Positions 23,749-33,867 of a stretch of 64,000 bases of DNA are shown piece by piece. The stretch's first letter is position 1. Every line of letters begins with the position of its first letter. The stretch spans positions 1 through 64,000 of the forward strand of contig NZ_LSGQ01000006.1 in assembly GCF_001675285.1 (NCBI RefSeq), given 5' to 3'. Below the pieces are notes generated by a model. The model saw nothing but the letters and a program-made list of their open reading frames with translations. It was not told the origin of the DNA and ran no database searches. The DNA is from Elizabethkingia miricola (lineage in GTDB: Bacteria > Bacteroidota > Bacteroidia > Flavobacteriales > Weeksellaceae). The position numbers and the translations under genes were made by a program.

Positions 23749-24957
23749 ATGCAACAGACAGATAAAAAGAAGTCTAAGGGTACATTTAAGAAATATGTTC
23801 TGAAAGTCCATCTGTGGCTCGGCCTCATTACTGGCATTATAGTACTCGTAGTTTCTCTTTCCGGAGCATTTTTCGTTTTTAATGAAGACATTACTGCTGT
23901 AATGCGAAAGCAACACATCTTTCATGGAGAGAAAGATATTCAGCACAAGAAACCAATCCCAATACACGACTTAAAGAATATCGTTAACTCTCAACTGAAA
24001 AACGAAATCGTAAAAGCAGAAGAGGTTACCATTCCTATAGACCCTGCCCGTTCCTATGAATTTGGTTTGATTAAAGGGAACCCCGATGGCTGGAATTACT
24101 TCAACAACATTCTTATTTATAAAAACGTTTATGTAAACCAATATACCGGCAAGGTACTGGCAGTATATGATATAAAGAAGAATCCTTTCTATTTCTGCAT
24201 GGAATTACATCGTTCCTTGCTGTTGAGCAATAAAATCGGTGGTACTATTGTAGGTACTTCTACAATTATATTTGTGATAATGCTGGTTACAGGGATTATC
24301 TTGTGGTGGCCAAAGAATAAAAAAATGCGCAAACAACGCCTTTGGTTCCGCTGGGAGAAAGTAAAAGGCTGGCGACGCAAGAACTACGACGTACACAATA
24401 TTCTTGGTTTCTATGCGTCTTTTCTCGCTGTTATTGTAGCTATTACCGGTATTATGTATTCCTTCAGGGTTACCCAGGTGTGGTTATATGTCTTACTGAA
24501 TGGTTTTTCCTCGGCTACACCCGATTACAGTCAGTACAAAACAACTGCACCGGAATCTGTAGAGACAATAACGACTATAGACCGTATTATAGAGCAGGTC
24601 AAAACTCATTATCCAAAAGCCTACTCGTTTGGACTCGACCTGGAAGATCACGCGGAAGCAGATCACAAGCACGATAATCTGAGTGTCCGCATCAAGGAAA
24701 AAGAATTCACTTACGGAGAATCCTCTCTGATGATTTTTGATGAACATTCAGGAAAACTTCTGTTCAACCGTCCACACAAGGATAAGTTAATGGCTCAGAG
24801 AGCTACCGATGCTACTTATGATCTGCACGTCGGTGCTTTCTTCGGTTTTCCCGGAAAAATTCTCGCATTTATCATGAGTCTTTTCTGTGCCTCACTACCA
24901 ATAACAGGATTTATAATCTGGTGGGGTCGGAGAAATAAAAAGAAACCAACAACCTAA
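23749..24957 (+). CDS. PepSY-domain inner-membrane protein (ferric reductase-like)
   Basis: A 402-residue protein of the PepSY-associated TM-helix family, with about four transmembrane helices (residues 20-42, 165-190, 218-245, 365-388). Histidines at helix ends (VHLWLGL, MELHRSLL, NYDVHNILGFYAS, YDLHVGAFF) are those thought to bind haem. Such proteins reduce ferric siderophores at the inner membrane and typically pair with outer-membrane receptors, as here. The start follows a TATATTTG promoter element at 23701-23708. The receptor gene follows after 10 bp. Confidence 0.9.
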   Translation: MQQTDKKKSKGTFKKYVLKVHLWLGLITGIIVLVVSLSGAFFVFNEDITAVMRKQHIFHGEKDIQHKKPIPIHDLKNIVNSQLKNEIVKAEEVTIPIDPARSYEFGLIKGNPDGWNYFNNILIYKNVYVNQYTGKVLAVYDIKKNPFYFCMELHRSLLLSNKIGGTIVGTSTIIFVIMLVTGIILWWPKNKKMRKQRLWFRWEKVKGWRRKNYDVHNILGFYASFLAVIVAITGIMYSFRVTQVWLYVLLNGFSSATPDYSQYKTTAPESVETITTIDRIIEQVKTHYPKAYSFGLDLEDHAEADHKHDNLSVRIKEKEFTYGESSLMIFDEHSGKLLFNRPHKDKLMAQRATDATYDLHVGAFFGFPGKILAFIMSLFCASLPITGFIIWWGRRNKKKPTT

Positions 24958-24967
24958 ATTCACTATT

Positions 24968-27094
24968 ATGAAGAAGCACTATATATGGTTACCTTTAATG
25001 GCAAGCCTGAATACCTATGGGCAGACAGAAAGCCAAAACGATTCGCTGCAAACGGAGAAGACAGCAGAAATTAGCGGTGTCGTAGTTAAAGGTAGCAGCA
25101 AAGCTATTTTTCAGCAGAAAGCTGATAAAATGATTTTTAATGTAGAAAACAGTGTATTATCCGACGGAACTACGGTATTGGAACTATTAGGAAAAACACC
25201 TGGTGTAGTAGTTTCGCAGGAAGGTGAACTTTCCTTAAGGGGCAAAAAGGAGGTAAGTGTAATGATAAATGGTAAACTTAGCTCTTTGTCAACAAAAGAA
25301 CTTGCCAATCTTCTGCGCTCCACTAACTCCACACTGGTAAAGAATATAGAGATTATTGCCAACCCATCGTCCAAATATGATGCTACCGGAAATGCAGGCA
25401 TCATTAACATCGTCATGAAAAAAAGCTCGCTGGAGGGACTTAGTGGCAACTATTATCTGAACGGCGGCAGAGGCCGTAAAAACAGAATCAATACAGGATT
25501 AAGTCTGAATTATACTCACAAAAAGCTATCCCTGCATGGGGATTACAGTTATACTTTCCGCGGGGAAGAAGAACGGAAGCATTTTAATCAGGTATTTTTT
25601 GATGAAAAAAATCCACAGACAGTTACCAGAAAAACGAACCAGAGTTCAGTAACCAACGAACCTTTAACCTCTAACAACTTTAAGTTCGGTATGGATTATG
25701 CCTTTAGCGATAAGACGACTATCGGCGCCTTATTCGATGCTAAAATAGGAAGGTATGAAGACTTTTCCAGAGGTGAAAACAGAATATTTCAGCCTGTGGA
25801 CAATCTGTTTGCCCACATACTCTCTAATAATAAAAGCAAAGAAAACTGGTATGATTATACTTACAACCTAAAAGGTACACACATCTTCAACGATAAAAAT
25901 TACAAAGTAGATGTAGATTTGGAATACGAAACCTCGCGCTTTACTTCCCGGCAAAATCAGATTTCGGATGTACTGGTCAACCAGGGAACAGAGCCATTCA
26001 GCAACAGAATGGGGAATATCGCTTCACGGCTAAAAGTCTTTAATGCAAAAGCAGACTTCAGTCTTCCATTCAGTGAAATCCACAATCTGGAAACCGGACT
26101 GAAATCTACCATTAAATCTAACAATAATCCGTCTCAGTATTTTATACAACAGGGACAGGACTGGATAAATGATGATAAAGCAAGCAATGAATATGCTTAT
26201 AAGGAACAAATCCATGCGCTTTATGCTGATTATAAAGTAAGTTTGACGAAATGGACATTTCAGGCAGGACTAAGAATGGAAACAACCCATACGGATATCA
26301 ACCAGAAAACATCGCAGGAACGCCGCAAGAGGGATTACACAAATCTTTTCCCTAGTGCATCGGTAAGATATCAGCTTAATGATAAACACGAGTTTTATGC
26401 TTCTTATAGTAAAAGAATCAACAGGCCTAGCCATTTTGATCTGAATCCATTCCGGTTTTACGATGACCCTTTCAATTACTGGCAGGGAAATCCAAACCTG
26501 AACCCGGAGTTTACACATGCCACAGAGCTAGGTTATACCTGGGGTAAATACATTATAGCATCGGCATACTTTAGTGTAACAAACGATGTAATGACGGAAG
26601 TGTATAACTACCAGCAAGACACAGGAATCCTGGTAAAAACACAGGAAAATCTCAACAAATCCTATGTATATGGCACAAATATAACGGCTACAACAAAGCT
26701 TTATAACTGGTGGTCGCTTACCTCCATGCTGAATGTATTCAACAATGAGTATAAAGGTAATTATCAGAACACAACGATCAATAGTTCTCAGCTGGCTTTT
26801 ACATTGAATGCACAAAACAGCTTTACAATTGTTAAAGGCTTAAAGGCTGAAGCTAATGCTCAGTATTTTTCGAAATCGAATATAGGTTTATATATCCGGG
26901 ATGCCTACTTCGATCTGACACTGGGTGTCTCCAAAACACTGCTAAAGGATAAAGCGACGTTAAAACTGGCGGTAACAGATTTACTAAAAACCAACAATTA
27001 CCGTGTAACAGGAGATAATTTCAGTTCTGTTATCCGACAGAAATACAATCTGGACAGCCGTGTGGTAACATTATCCTTCAATTACAAGCTTTAA
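24968..27094 (+). CDS. TonB-dependent outer-membrane receptor (OMP_b-brl_3 type)
   Basis: A 708-residue receptor. It has a signal peptide, then a plug starting EISGVVVKGSS with TPGVVVSQEGELSLRGKKEVSVMINGK and SKYDATGNAGIINIVMKK, followed by a beta barrel ending in the aromatic strand VVTLSFNYKL. It lacks the N-terminal carboxypeptidase-like domain common in this phylum. It is cotranscribed with the PepSY reductase, which points to import of an iron chelate. Confidence 0.9.
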   Translation: MKKHYIWLPLMASLNTYGQTESQNDSLQTEKTAEISGVVVKGSSKAIFQQKADKMIFNVENSVLSDGTTVLELLGKTPGVVVSQEGELSLRGKKEVSVMINGKLSSLSTKELANLLRSTNSTLVKNIEIIANPSSKYDATGNAGIINIVMKKSSLEGLSGNYYLNGGRGRKNRINTGLSLNYTHKKLSLHGDYSYTFRGEEERKHFNQVFFDEKNPQTVTRKTNQSSVTNEPLTSNNFKFGMDYAFSDKTTIGALFDAKIGRYEDFSRGENRIFQPVDNLFAHILSNNKSKENWYDYTYNLKGTHIFNDKNYKVDVDLEYETSRFTSRQNQISDVLVNQGTEPFSNRMGNIASRLKVFNAKADFSLPFSEIHNLETGLKSTIKSNNNPSQYFIQQGQDWINDDKASNEYAYKEQIHALYADYKVSLTKWTFQAGLRMETTHTDINQKTSQERRKRDYTNLFPSASVRYQLNDKHEFYASYSKRINRPSHFDLNPFRFYDDPFNYWQGNPNLNPEFTHATELGYTWGKYIIASAYFSVTNDVMTEVYNYQQDTGILVKTQENLNKSYVYGTNITATTKLYNWWSLTSMLNVFNNEYKGNYQNTTINSSQLAFTLNAQNSFTIVKGLKAEANAQYFSKSNIGLYIRDAYFDLTLGVSKTLLKDKATLKLAVTDLLKTNNYRVTGDNFSSVIRQKYNLDSRVVTLSFNYKL

Positions 27095-27130
27095 AATACC
27101 AAATCATAAAAAGCTATCTGACAGCTGTAA

Positions 27131-27160
27131 ATGACCGGAAGAATTCTTCCGGTCATTTTT
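27131..27160 (+). terminator. Terminator of the PepSY-receptor operon
   Basis: A 13-bp perfect stem (ATGACCGGAAGAA with its complement) followed by TTTTT. Confidence 0.93.
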
Positions 27161-27257
27161 AATTCAATGATTAACCAAACCATACTTGTCACTCTGAGCT
27201 TAGCTAGTAATGGGTATGATAACGAATTATCGAAGAGTTTACTGTTCTCGTAGAAAT

Positions 27258-27294
27258 AAAAAACTGCTCTCAAAATTATTGAGAACAGTTTTTA
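27258..27294. terminator. Bidirectional terminator between convergent units
   Basis: AAAACTGCTCTCAA and TTGAGAACAGTTTT pair with one mismatch and have Ts on both sides. It lies between the rightward receptor operon and the leftward DUF4374 gene. Confidence 0.75.
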
Positions 27295-27362
27295 AAAATG
27301 AGATAAAATTCTAATTATATAGATTATATTCTATATTCGTTTTTATAAACTTCTATATTCGA

Positions 27363-28565
27363 TTAGTCATAGAACTTATCGAACCGGGCAAATCCGGAGA
27401 TACGATCCGGAAGCTTCATACCTTTGGTAATCTTGTCTGTCTGCGGATCATAAATCCATACATAATTACCACCTTTGCTGGCATTTACAGCGATATACAA
27501 CTTTTTATCCTGAACAAAAAATCCTTGTTCATAAGGTTCATCACCCGGTAATTCATCCAATACACGAATCAATTGTCTGGTCTCAATATCTACAATAGCA
27601 TAGCGGCCATTGTAGCTATTACCCAATGCCGGATCACGGTAAAGAATTACTATTTTGTTATTACCAATATAATCTATCGCAGTTTCCAAAGATTTCCCAC
27701 CAACAAGTTCCGTAAGATTAATCTCATAGCCTGCATCTGGTGCAGTTGCACCTTTAAGTGCTCTTAGAAGAGAGATTTTGCCTGTTCCGGCTCCCGTACG
27801 CGGAAAACAGGTATAATAAAAAGCTTCATTATCTTTTGTAAATGAGGTTTTGAAATACGGAGATCCATTAGATACCCCAACACTACGGTTATCACTTATA
27901 GAATTCTTTACTTTAAAGGTTTTGTAGTCTATTACTGCAAAGTTATAATATTGTGGGGTTAACCATTTACCATCACGGAAGCTATACTGCAAATAGATTT
28001 GTCCGTCTATATAGGTAACAGCACCCAATGTAAAGAAATTGTATCCATTCGGGAATGGCTGAAATCCTTCAATTTCTCCCTGACGTATAATACTAAGGTC
28101 GGATGTTCTAAAAATAGTGTAACGTATATGCTGGCCATCGCCTGTTTCACCAGTCAATAATAAAGTATCTGCATCGATCCAGGTATAACCGGAAATATCA
28201 CTGATATAGGTATATGGAACTTCTTTTATAGTGGTAAGCCTGTCCTGAGTGTATTTAAACTTTTTAAATACGCCCTGATCGGTTTTGTAATTGTATATAA
28301 ACCCATTCTTCACAATATAAGAATAGGTTCCTTTGGAATTGATTTCGTCCCCCTCCTTGGTAATATCCATTTCGCCTTTTGTAACATCATTGGTAGCCGT
28401 CATATAATGCACGGTATTTGGCCAGCTTCCCAAAGCTGAAAGCAGAAAATATTTATAGTCTTTTTCACCACTTCCTGTACTTCCAGAACCGGGTTCACGT
28501 TCGCAGCTGATTATGATTAAAGATGCAAGTATTAAAAATATGCTGTTTCTGAAATATTGTATCAT
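27363..28565 (-). CDS. DUF4374 lipoprotein
   Basis: A 400-residue protein with lipoprotein signal IIISC (Cys about 20) and a beta-propeller-like body. Repeated blade-like segments (GYTWIDADTLLLTGETGDG; YAIVDIETRQLIRVLDELPG; NYVWIYDPQTDKITKGMKLP) fit DUF4374. These lipoproteins are almost always next to TonB receptors and are thought to help siderophore or metal uptake at the cell surface. The receptor gene ends 6 bp upstream, so the two form an operon. Confidence 0.88.
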   Translation of the reverse strand: MIQYFRNSIFLILASLIIISCEREPGSGSTGSGEKDYKYFLLSALGSWPNTVHYMTATNDVTKGEMDITKEGDEINSKGTYSYIVKNGFIYNYKTDQGVFKKFKYTQDRLTTIKEVPYTYISDISGYTWIDADTLLLTGETGDGQHIRYTIFRTSDLSIIRQGEIEGFQPFPNGYNFFTLGAVTYIDGQIYLQYSFRDGKWLTPQYYNFAVIDYKTFKVKNSISDNRSVGVSNGSPYFKTSFTKDNEAFYYTCFPRTGAGTGKISLLRALKGATAPDAGYEINLTELVGGKSLETAIDYIGNNKIVILYRDPALGNSYNGRYAIVDIETRQLIRVLDELPGDEPYEQGFFVQDKKLYIAVNASKGGNYVWIYDPQTDKITKGMKLPDRISGFARFDKFYD

Positions 28566-28571
28566 GTTTAT

Positions 28572-30932
28572 TTACTTAAGTAGGTATCTGAATTTTACAT
28601 AGAAAGCACGTCCCTGTTTCTGAAGCTTAAAATTGTCATAGGCCAGTGCATCACCAAGATTGGTAACATCGAATGCCAGGTTATATCTTCCATTTTTCAT
28701 GGAATAACTGATGCCTATATTATGAAGCGTTTGTCGCGGAATAACCGGAATATTGCGCGGATTACCATAGGACTGCCAGTTCTTGTAGAACCATTCAGTC
28801 ATCTGTAATCCGTAATAAAGCTCTACCCTGCTGTCTTTCTGTAACCAGTCGTCTTTGCCCAAACTTACATTGACATTACCAAATAACCAGGGCTGATTTG
28901 GCACGTCTTTTTTGTAGGTTGCTGAGATTACTTCTTCATTGTTATTGGCAAACTTTGTATTATCATAAGCTTTGTTATAGCTAATATTCATCAATACATT
29001 CAGCAACCTTTTGTATTGGTAGCTTAATTCACCTTCCAGCCCTTTGGTAAAAATATTGGAAAGGTTTTCGTATTTGAAGGTACTGTTGTAAAGATTAGGA
29101 ACTGTATAAATAAAGTCTTTTGTATCGCGTATATATCCAGCTCCTTCTGCTCTGAAAGCATGTGCCCCCCAATGATGGCTGTAATACAGACCAACATTCA
29201 CGTTATTGCTGGTTTCAGGCTTCAGGTTCATATTGCTGGTTACAGCAACACCATCTCCGAAAATTTCTTGTGGCTCTACCAGACGATAAGAACGTTCAAA
29301 AGATCCTTTTGCGCCCAGCCCTTTTACAATTTTTACAGTTGTTGCAAAACCATAGCCCCAGCTGCTGAAATTGTCTTTCACAGGATTATCGGTTCTGGTT
29401 GCCTGATCAAAAACCATTTTCTGAAGTCCTACACGGTAATATTTACCAAAAAAAACATTCGTCCAATGCTTGTTGAAGAAATCCTGCTGATAGGCCATCG
29501 AGAAAATCTGCTTTGTCATCTTAGCCGGAGGGACATCTTCTTTCTTTTCGTCGAGAGAATTAAATGTAGTATTCTTAATATAATCGAGAACGTAATTAAA
29601 AATAAGCTTATGATGATCAGCCAACCTGTAAGTAGCGCCCAACTGTGAGTAAACACGGTCTTCGTACTGCATCATGATACTTTTGCCTCCTTTCTCACTT
29701 GAAGCTGAAGGTTCAAATGTACCGTCCCAACTGTATTTACGCATAAGAGTGTCTGTAGCTTTCTGGACACTTTTGGAAAAGCCTGCGTAAACATTAAGAT
29801 CTAACCGGTCGTTAAAAAGATTGGCTTTTTTATATTTCATAAAATAATTGTGAGCCTGTCCATTCTGCTTCACGCCACCATAAACAACTTCCTGATTGGA
29901 TCCTGTCTGTACCTGTTTGTCGAAAACAGACTGTGACATTCCTACAAAAAAATAGTCCGCCCATTTTTTATTTTCTACTCCGGCTTCTGCCATCCCAAAA
30001 ACAGACTGATAACGGTCGTTGAAACGTTTTACATTTCTTAATTCATATTCATTTTTTCCGGCATTCCATATCTTCATATCCTTCATGATATAGTTGTTAT
30101 CGGAATGGTTATAAAAACTATTGATCCGCAGGATAATCCCGGTTTTATCATCTTTGATCTGTCCATTCAGGTTGATACGCTGCGTATTAAAAGATCCGAC
30201 ACTGATCCCGGCATCCAGATAGTTTTTACTGGCAGAAGGACTTATAATATTTACAGCTCCCCCCATAGCATCGGTACTCAGATGAACCGGAACCACACCT
30301 TTATAAATCTCCACACGGTCGGCCATATTCACAGGCAGTGTGCTCAGGTCTACACCTTTGCCCAACATTTCCAAAGGAACTCCGTCTATAAAGAATTTCA
30401 CCGCCTTACCGGACATACCGTTGATAGAGAAATTGTAATCGGAACCTACTCCGCCTTGTTGGCGAACTTTAATCCCAGTTGTCCTGTTCAAAACCTGATT
30501 AAGGTCGGCTGTAGTATTGGCAAGCTTAGCAATATCTATAGCATTAACAGTGAAAGCACCGTCCTGCAGTGCTTTTACTTTTCCTTTACCATGTACTGTA
30601 ACTTCCTTTACAACTGATTGATCATCGGCCAGCTGAATTGTTACAACGGGAGCCTCACTACTGAAGCTAACTTTCTTTCTGTACTTTTTATAACCATCAA
30701 GGCTAAATACCAATGTTGCCTCACCCTTCCTGTAAGCAATCCTGAAATTTCCATTTTGATCGGTTTGTGTTTTAATTTTTGTGTTTTCAACAAAAATATT
30801 TACTCCGTTTAGTCCCTGCTGGGTATGATCCTGTACGACTCCCTGAATCCAAAAACCTGAATCTTGTGCTCTGATAAGGGAAATCGACATCACCACGATA
30901 AGAAAGATAAAAATACGCTGATATGACTTCAT
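28572..30932 (-). CDS. TonB-dependent siderophore-type receptor
   Basis: A 786-residue receptor with a signal peptide, a carboxypeptidase-like regulatory domain (GVVQDHTQQGLNGVNIFVEN, residues about 30-110), a plug (VNAIDIAKLANTTADLNQVL; INGMSGKAVKFFIDGVPLE; VPVHLSTDAMGGAVNI) and a barrel ending with VKFRYLLK. It precedes the DUF4374 lipoprotein gene in one operon, a pairing typical of iron-siderophore import. Confidence 0.93.
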   Translation of the reverse strand: MKSYQRIFIFLIVVMSISLIRAQDSGFWIQGVVQDHTQQGLNGVNIFVENTKIKTQTDQNGNFRIAYRKGEATLVFSLDGYKKYRKKVSFSSEAPVVTIQLADDQSVVKEVTVHGKGKVKALQDGAFTVNAIDIAKLANTTADLNQVLNRTTGIKVRQQGGVGSDYNFSINGMSGKAVKFFIDGVPLEMLGKGVDLSTLPVNMADRVEIYKGVVPVHLSTDAMGGAVNIISPSASKNYLDAGISVGSFNTQRINLNGQIKDDKTGIILRINSFYNHSDNNYIMKDMKIWNAGKNEYELRNVKRFNDRYQSVFGMAEAGVENKKWADYFFVGMSQSVFDKQVQTGSNQEVVYGGVKQNGQAHNYFMKYKKANLFNDRLDLNVYAGFSKSVQKATDTLMRKYSWDGTFEPSASSEKGGKSIMMQYEDRVYSQLGATYRLADHHKLIFNYVLDYIKNTTFNSLDEKKEDVPPAKMTKQIFSMAYQQDFFNKHWTNVFFGKYYRVGLQKMVFDQATRTDNPVKDNFSSWGYGFATTVKIVKGLGAKGSFERSYRLVEPQEIFGDGVAVTSNMNLKPETSNNVNVGLYYSHHWGAHAFRAEGAGYIRDTKDFIYTVPNLYNSTFKYENLSNIFTKGLEGELSYQYKRLLNVLMNISYNKAYDNTKFANNNEEVISATYKKDVPNQPWLFGNVNVSLGKDDWLQKDSRVELYYGLQMTEWFYKNWQSYGNPRNIPVIPRQTLHNIGISYSMKNGRYNLAFDVTNLGDALAYDNFKLQKQGRAFYVKFRYLLK

Positions 30933-31303
30933 TATTTATAATTATTATAAATAACAAAATTAAACCTTAGTCCTCTATCCGTAAAGGAAACCGCTTGTTT
31001 ATTTTTATTTAATCTAATTAGTGTTAAAATTTATTAATGTAAAAATTTAAACAGGCCCTATAACATACTGTAATACAGTATTAAATATTAAAACACCTGT
31101 TCATAATTTTTTGTTAATATGAAAAAAGTCATTCTGAAACCGCCTATAATTTTTATAGATTTGCCCCGATTCTCACGGGATTCTGGTAAAAAACACAACC
31201 AAAACTCATTCTGTTATCGCCCTAAAACGATCCGTTAATGTCTTTGACATCAGGAAATCGATTTTATTTTTTTGAGATATAATATTAATACTAAATATAA
31301 TTT
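30933..31303. other. 371-bp divergent intergenic region
   Basis: No gene is evident. It separates the leftward TonB receptor from the rightward S41 peptidase. TACTGTAATACAGTA (31066-31080) is a perfect 7-1-7 palindrome and the best operator candidate. No riboswitch or RNA gene was recognised. Confidence 0.5.
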
Positions 31304-32755
31304 ATGACGAAGAAAGTACTTATTTTACCTATGTTGTTGATCAGTATAGTAGGCTTTTCACAGTATTCTATTTCGGAAATAAGCAAAGACGCTTATCTCA
31401 AAGATTTTGACATCGCTGTAGATATTATTAAACAGCAGCACCCTAATCCTTATCGCTTTCACAGTAAAGAGGTATTGGGCAAAAAGCTGGATTCTCTACG
31501 CAAAGAAATAGAGAAAAATCCTACCTATATTGGCTTTTATATGAATACCCCGACTAAAGTACTGGGTGATGGACACAGCTCAATGGGCATGGAATCTAAT
31601 TATATGGAGGATTATGTAAGCAAAACTTCCTTTTTTCCTTTGGCAACCTATGTTCAAAACGGCAATACGTATATCAACAGCAATAACAAATACGGTGTAG
31701 AAGCCGGAAGCCGCATACTGGAAGTCAATAATAAAAAAATCGGTGATCTCTTTAGCAAAGCTTCAAGACAGGCAGATGGCAGCATAAAAGTTGAAGATCT
31801 GGATATGTCATCCGTTATTTCTTATACTAATGCAAAGACTTATCAGATAAAATACGAAACACCTTCCGGCGAACAAAAGACTATTGAGCTGAAAGGGATT
31901 AGCTACCCTGAATTCAACTATGAATCCAGACATGCGATACTGCCTATAGATGTAACTTCCGGAAGTGGTATCTATGGCTATCAATTAAATCCGGATACTT
32001 ATTATTTGGCCGTAAAGTCATTTTCGTTCAATGAAAGCTACTTCTACGAAAGGCTGAAGAAGTATTTTCAGGATATGAAAAACCTGAAGACTAAAAATCT
32101 GATACTTGACATTCGTGATAATTCGGGTGGTTCTATCAGCAATGTTCCGTTACTATATTCTTTCCTTTCTAAAGATAAGCTTTTCAACAATTCCTATAAA
32201 TACGGGACAAAAGTAGTGGATATCAATTACAAGGATTATCTGGTAGATCCTCAGACGGATCGATATTTCTCTGATAGTGATATCCGTAATGAGAATAACT
32301 TTATGCACCAAAGATTTGACAAGTCCGATAAAGGTGATTATTATTTCGGGAATACGAGATTAGACGATACTTATATTAAAAGTTATCCGCGTGATGGTTT
32401 ATTCTTTGATGGAAAAGTAATTTTGATGATTAATAACCGTACGTTTTCGGCTGCAACTTATTTCGCATCTCTTTTTAAAAGTGAAAAAAGAGGAAATGTA
32501 GTAGGAAAAGAAACGGGATCTTGCAGCAACTTTACAACTGCTGCGTGGTTTCTCACTTATAAACTGCCTAATACCAAAAGTACACTTTCGATTCCGAGAA
32601 CTGAGATTTTCTTTAACAGCAGTGAGGGTGATAATATTACCAAATGTACAGGCGTAATTCCTGACCACACATTGAAAACAGACTATTTTCTGAATGCCAT
32701 GAAGGAACAAAAGGATCCGGAACTGGAATATTCTAAAACACTGCTTTCTAAATAA
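31304..32755 (+). CDS. S41-family C-terminal-processing-type peptidase
   Basis: A 483-residue exported protein with a signal peptide (LLISIVGFSQ). An N-terminal helical part and an abbreviated PDZ-like region (INSNNKYGVEAGSRILEVNN) precede the S41 core: NLILDIRDNSGGSISNVPLL, the nucleophile Ser in NNRTFSAATYF, and the general-base Lys in VVGKETGS. It would degrade or process envelope proteins or peptides. It probably forms a unit with the lipoprotein gene 42 bp downstream. Confidence 0.9.
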   Translation: MTKKVLILPMLLISIVGFSQYSISEISKDAYLKDFDIAVDIIKQQHPNPYRFHSKEVLGKKLDSLRKEIEKNPTYIGFYMNTPTKVLGDGHSSMGMESNYMEDYVSKTSFFPLATYVQNGNTYINSNNKYGVEAGSRILEVNNKKIGDLFSKASRQADGSIKVEDLDMSSVISYTNAKTYQIKYETPSGEQKTIELKGISYPEFNYESRHAILPIDVTSGSGIYGYQLNPDTYYLAVKSFSFNESYFYERLKKYFQDMKNLKTKNLILDIRDNSGGSISNVPLLYSFLSKDKLFNNSYKYGTKVVDINYKDYLVDPQTDRYFSDSDIRNENNFMHQRFDKSDKGDYYFGNTRLDDTYIKSYPRDGLFFDGKVILMINNRTFSAATYFASLFKSEKRGNVVGKETGSCSNFTTAAWFLTYKLPNTKSTLSIPRTEIFFNSSEGDNITKCTGVIPDHTLKTDYFLNAMKEQKDPELEYSKTLLSK

Positions 32756-32797
32756 TCGGAACTACAGCTAATAATACACAATAAAATATCACACTAT

Positions 32798-33256
32798 ATG
32801 AACACAGCTTTTATATATATAAACACAAAATTCACAAAACTATTTCTATTATTATCATTAATTATACTTTCCCTAAGCAGCTGCGAGAACAGAGATACCC
32901 CGGATTCTTTCAATCCGCCTGAATGGATAAAAGGAGAATGGAGTGCTAATGATGGTGTTAAATATCAGTTTTTCGAGCATGATTTTATACTTACTACAGG
33001 AGGCTCACGATTTAGCTATGGTTTTGTAAACGGGAATAAATCTATGGTTAATGTTATTAAAAGTACCTCTTCGGAATATATTTTTGAGATTATAAATTAT
33101 GATGTAACCGATACTTTTAATCCTCCTGGCAGTCAGAATTACCGCAATAATTTATGGCAGAGAACACCGTCCAGAAAGCTTTATTTTAAGTTTAAAAGGA
33201 ATTCTGATAATTCGATAATCGAAAGTAATAATACGTTTTTCAGAACCGGTTTATAA
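32798..33256 (+). CDS. Small hypothetical lipoprotein
   Basis: A 152-residue protein with signal peptide and lipobox SLSSC (Cys about residue 28). The mature part (PPEWIKGEWSANDGVKYQFFEHDFIL) resembles small lipocalin-like or DUF4923-type envelope lipoproteins, beginning with a 'W.xGxW' strand, but I cannot name the family. It is followed by a strong terminator. Confidence 0.65.
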   Translation: MNTAFIYINTKFTKLFLLLSLIILSLSSCENRDTPDSFNPPEWIKGEWSANDGVKYQFFEHDFILTTGGSRFSYGFVNGNKSMVNVIKSTSSEYIFEIINYDVTDTFNPPGSQNYRNNLWQRTPSRKLYFKFKRNSDNSIIESNNTFFRTGL

Positions 33257-33269
33257 GATAATCTGTATC

Positions 33270-33311
33270 AAACATATTACAAAGCTGCCTTCCCAGGCAG
33301 CTTTTTTTGAT
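33270..33311 (+). terminator. Terminator, copy 1 of a 42-bp repeat
   Basis: AAGCTGCCT and AGGCAGCTT form the stem (33282-33303), followed by Ts. The whole 42 bp from AAACATATTAC to TTTTGAT recurs at 35098-35139 with one mismatch. Confidence 0.9.
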
Positions 33312-33361
33312 TAAAAGATCTATATTTAAATCATATTTATGTGTCATACAAAACAGAAAAA

Positions 33362-33799
33362 ATGATATTAGAATATGAAATACTATTTAACAAATATGGT
33401 CAGGGTATTATATTACCTGAGGCATTAGTCAGTAATTTTCTGGAGGCTAATAAAGATGAGCAAAAAGCTTTTTTTGACTATTTATTATTTCTTATTAGCC
33501 AATCAAAACCTCAACATCAGGATATTGAAGAAGCTATAGAAAGCAGCTGCCTGAGACCAACCTATACACCTTGTGTTCTTTTAAAAAAAGGTATAGATCT
33601 CAACAATTTAACAAGAATATCTAAACTTCCTGATAATGAAAAACTAAAAAGTTTTAGATTACTTTTAGAGCTTTTCAAAATAGCATATAGAAGAAGATTT
33701 GATTCCGAGAAAAACAATATAAATAAATGGTGGTACTGGGATTTATCTGATCCCTTAATAGAAAATAAAGTTTATCAAATGTATTTTAAAACAGAATAG
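33362..33799 (+). CDS. DUF5958 family protein
   Basis: A 145-residue protein; ATG 33362 is preferred over a GTG at 33341. It matches DUF5958: an NKYGQGIILPE opening, DEQKAFFDYLLFLISQSKP, AIESSCLRPTYTPCVLLKKG, and a tryptophan-rich end (KWWYWDL). It is a soluble helical protein of unknown function, often found near small immunity-like genes. It begins a run of four small genes bounded by two copies of one terminator. Confidence 0.85.
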   Translation: MILEYEILFNKYGQGIILPEALVSNFLEANKDEQKAFFDYLLFLISQSKPQHQDIEEAIESSCLRPTYTPCVLLKKGIDLNNLTRISKLPDNEKLKSFRLLLELFKIAYRRRFDSEKNNINKWWYWDLSDPLIENKVYQMYFKTE

Positions 33800-33867
33800 T
33801 ACTTTTTTCTAATACAAATATATTCTTCCAAAAAATATATTACTAAACTAATAAAAAACAATTATCA

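Noticed and set aside
30933-31303. Possible riboswitch or RNA gene in the divergent region
   Set aside because: No conserved riboswitch core could be seen; only a short palindrome is supportable.
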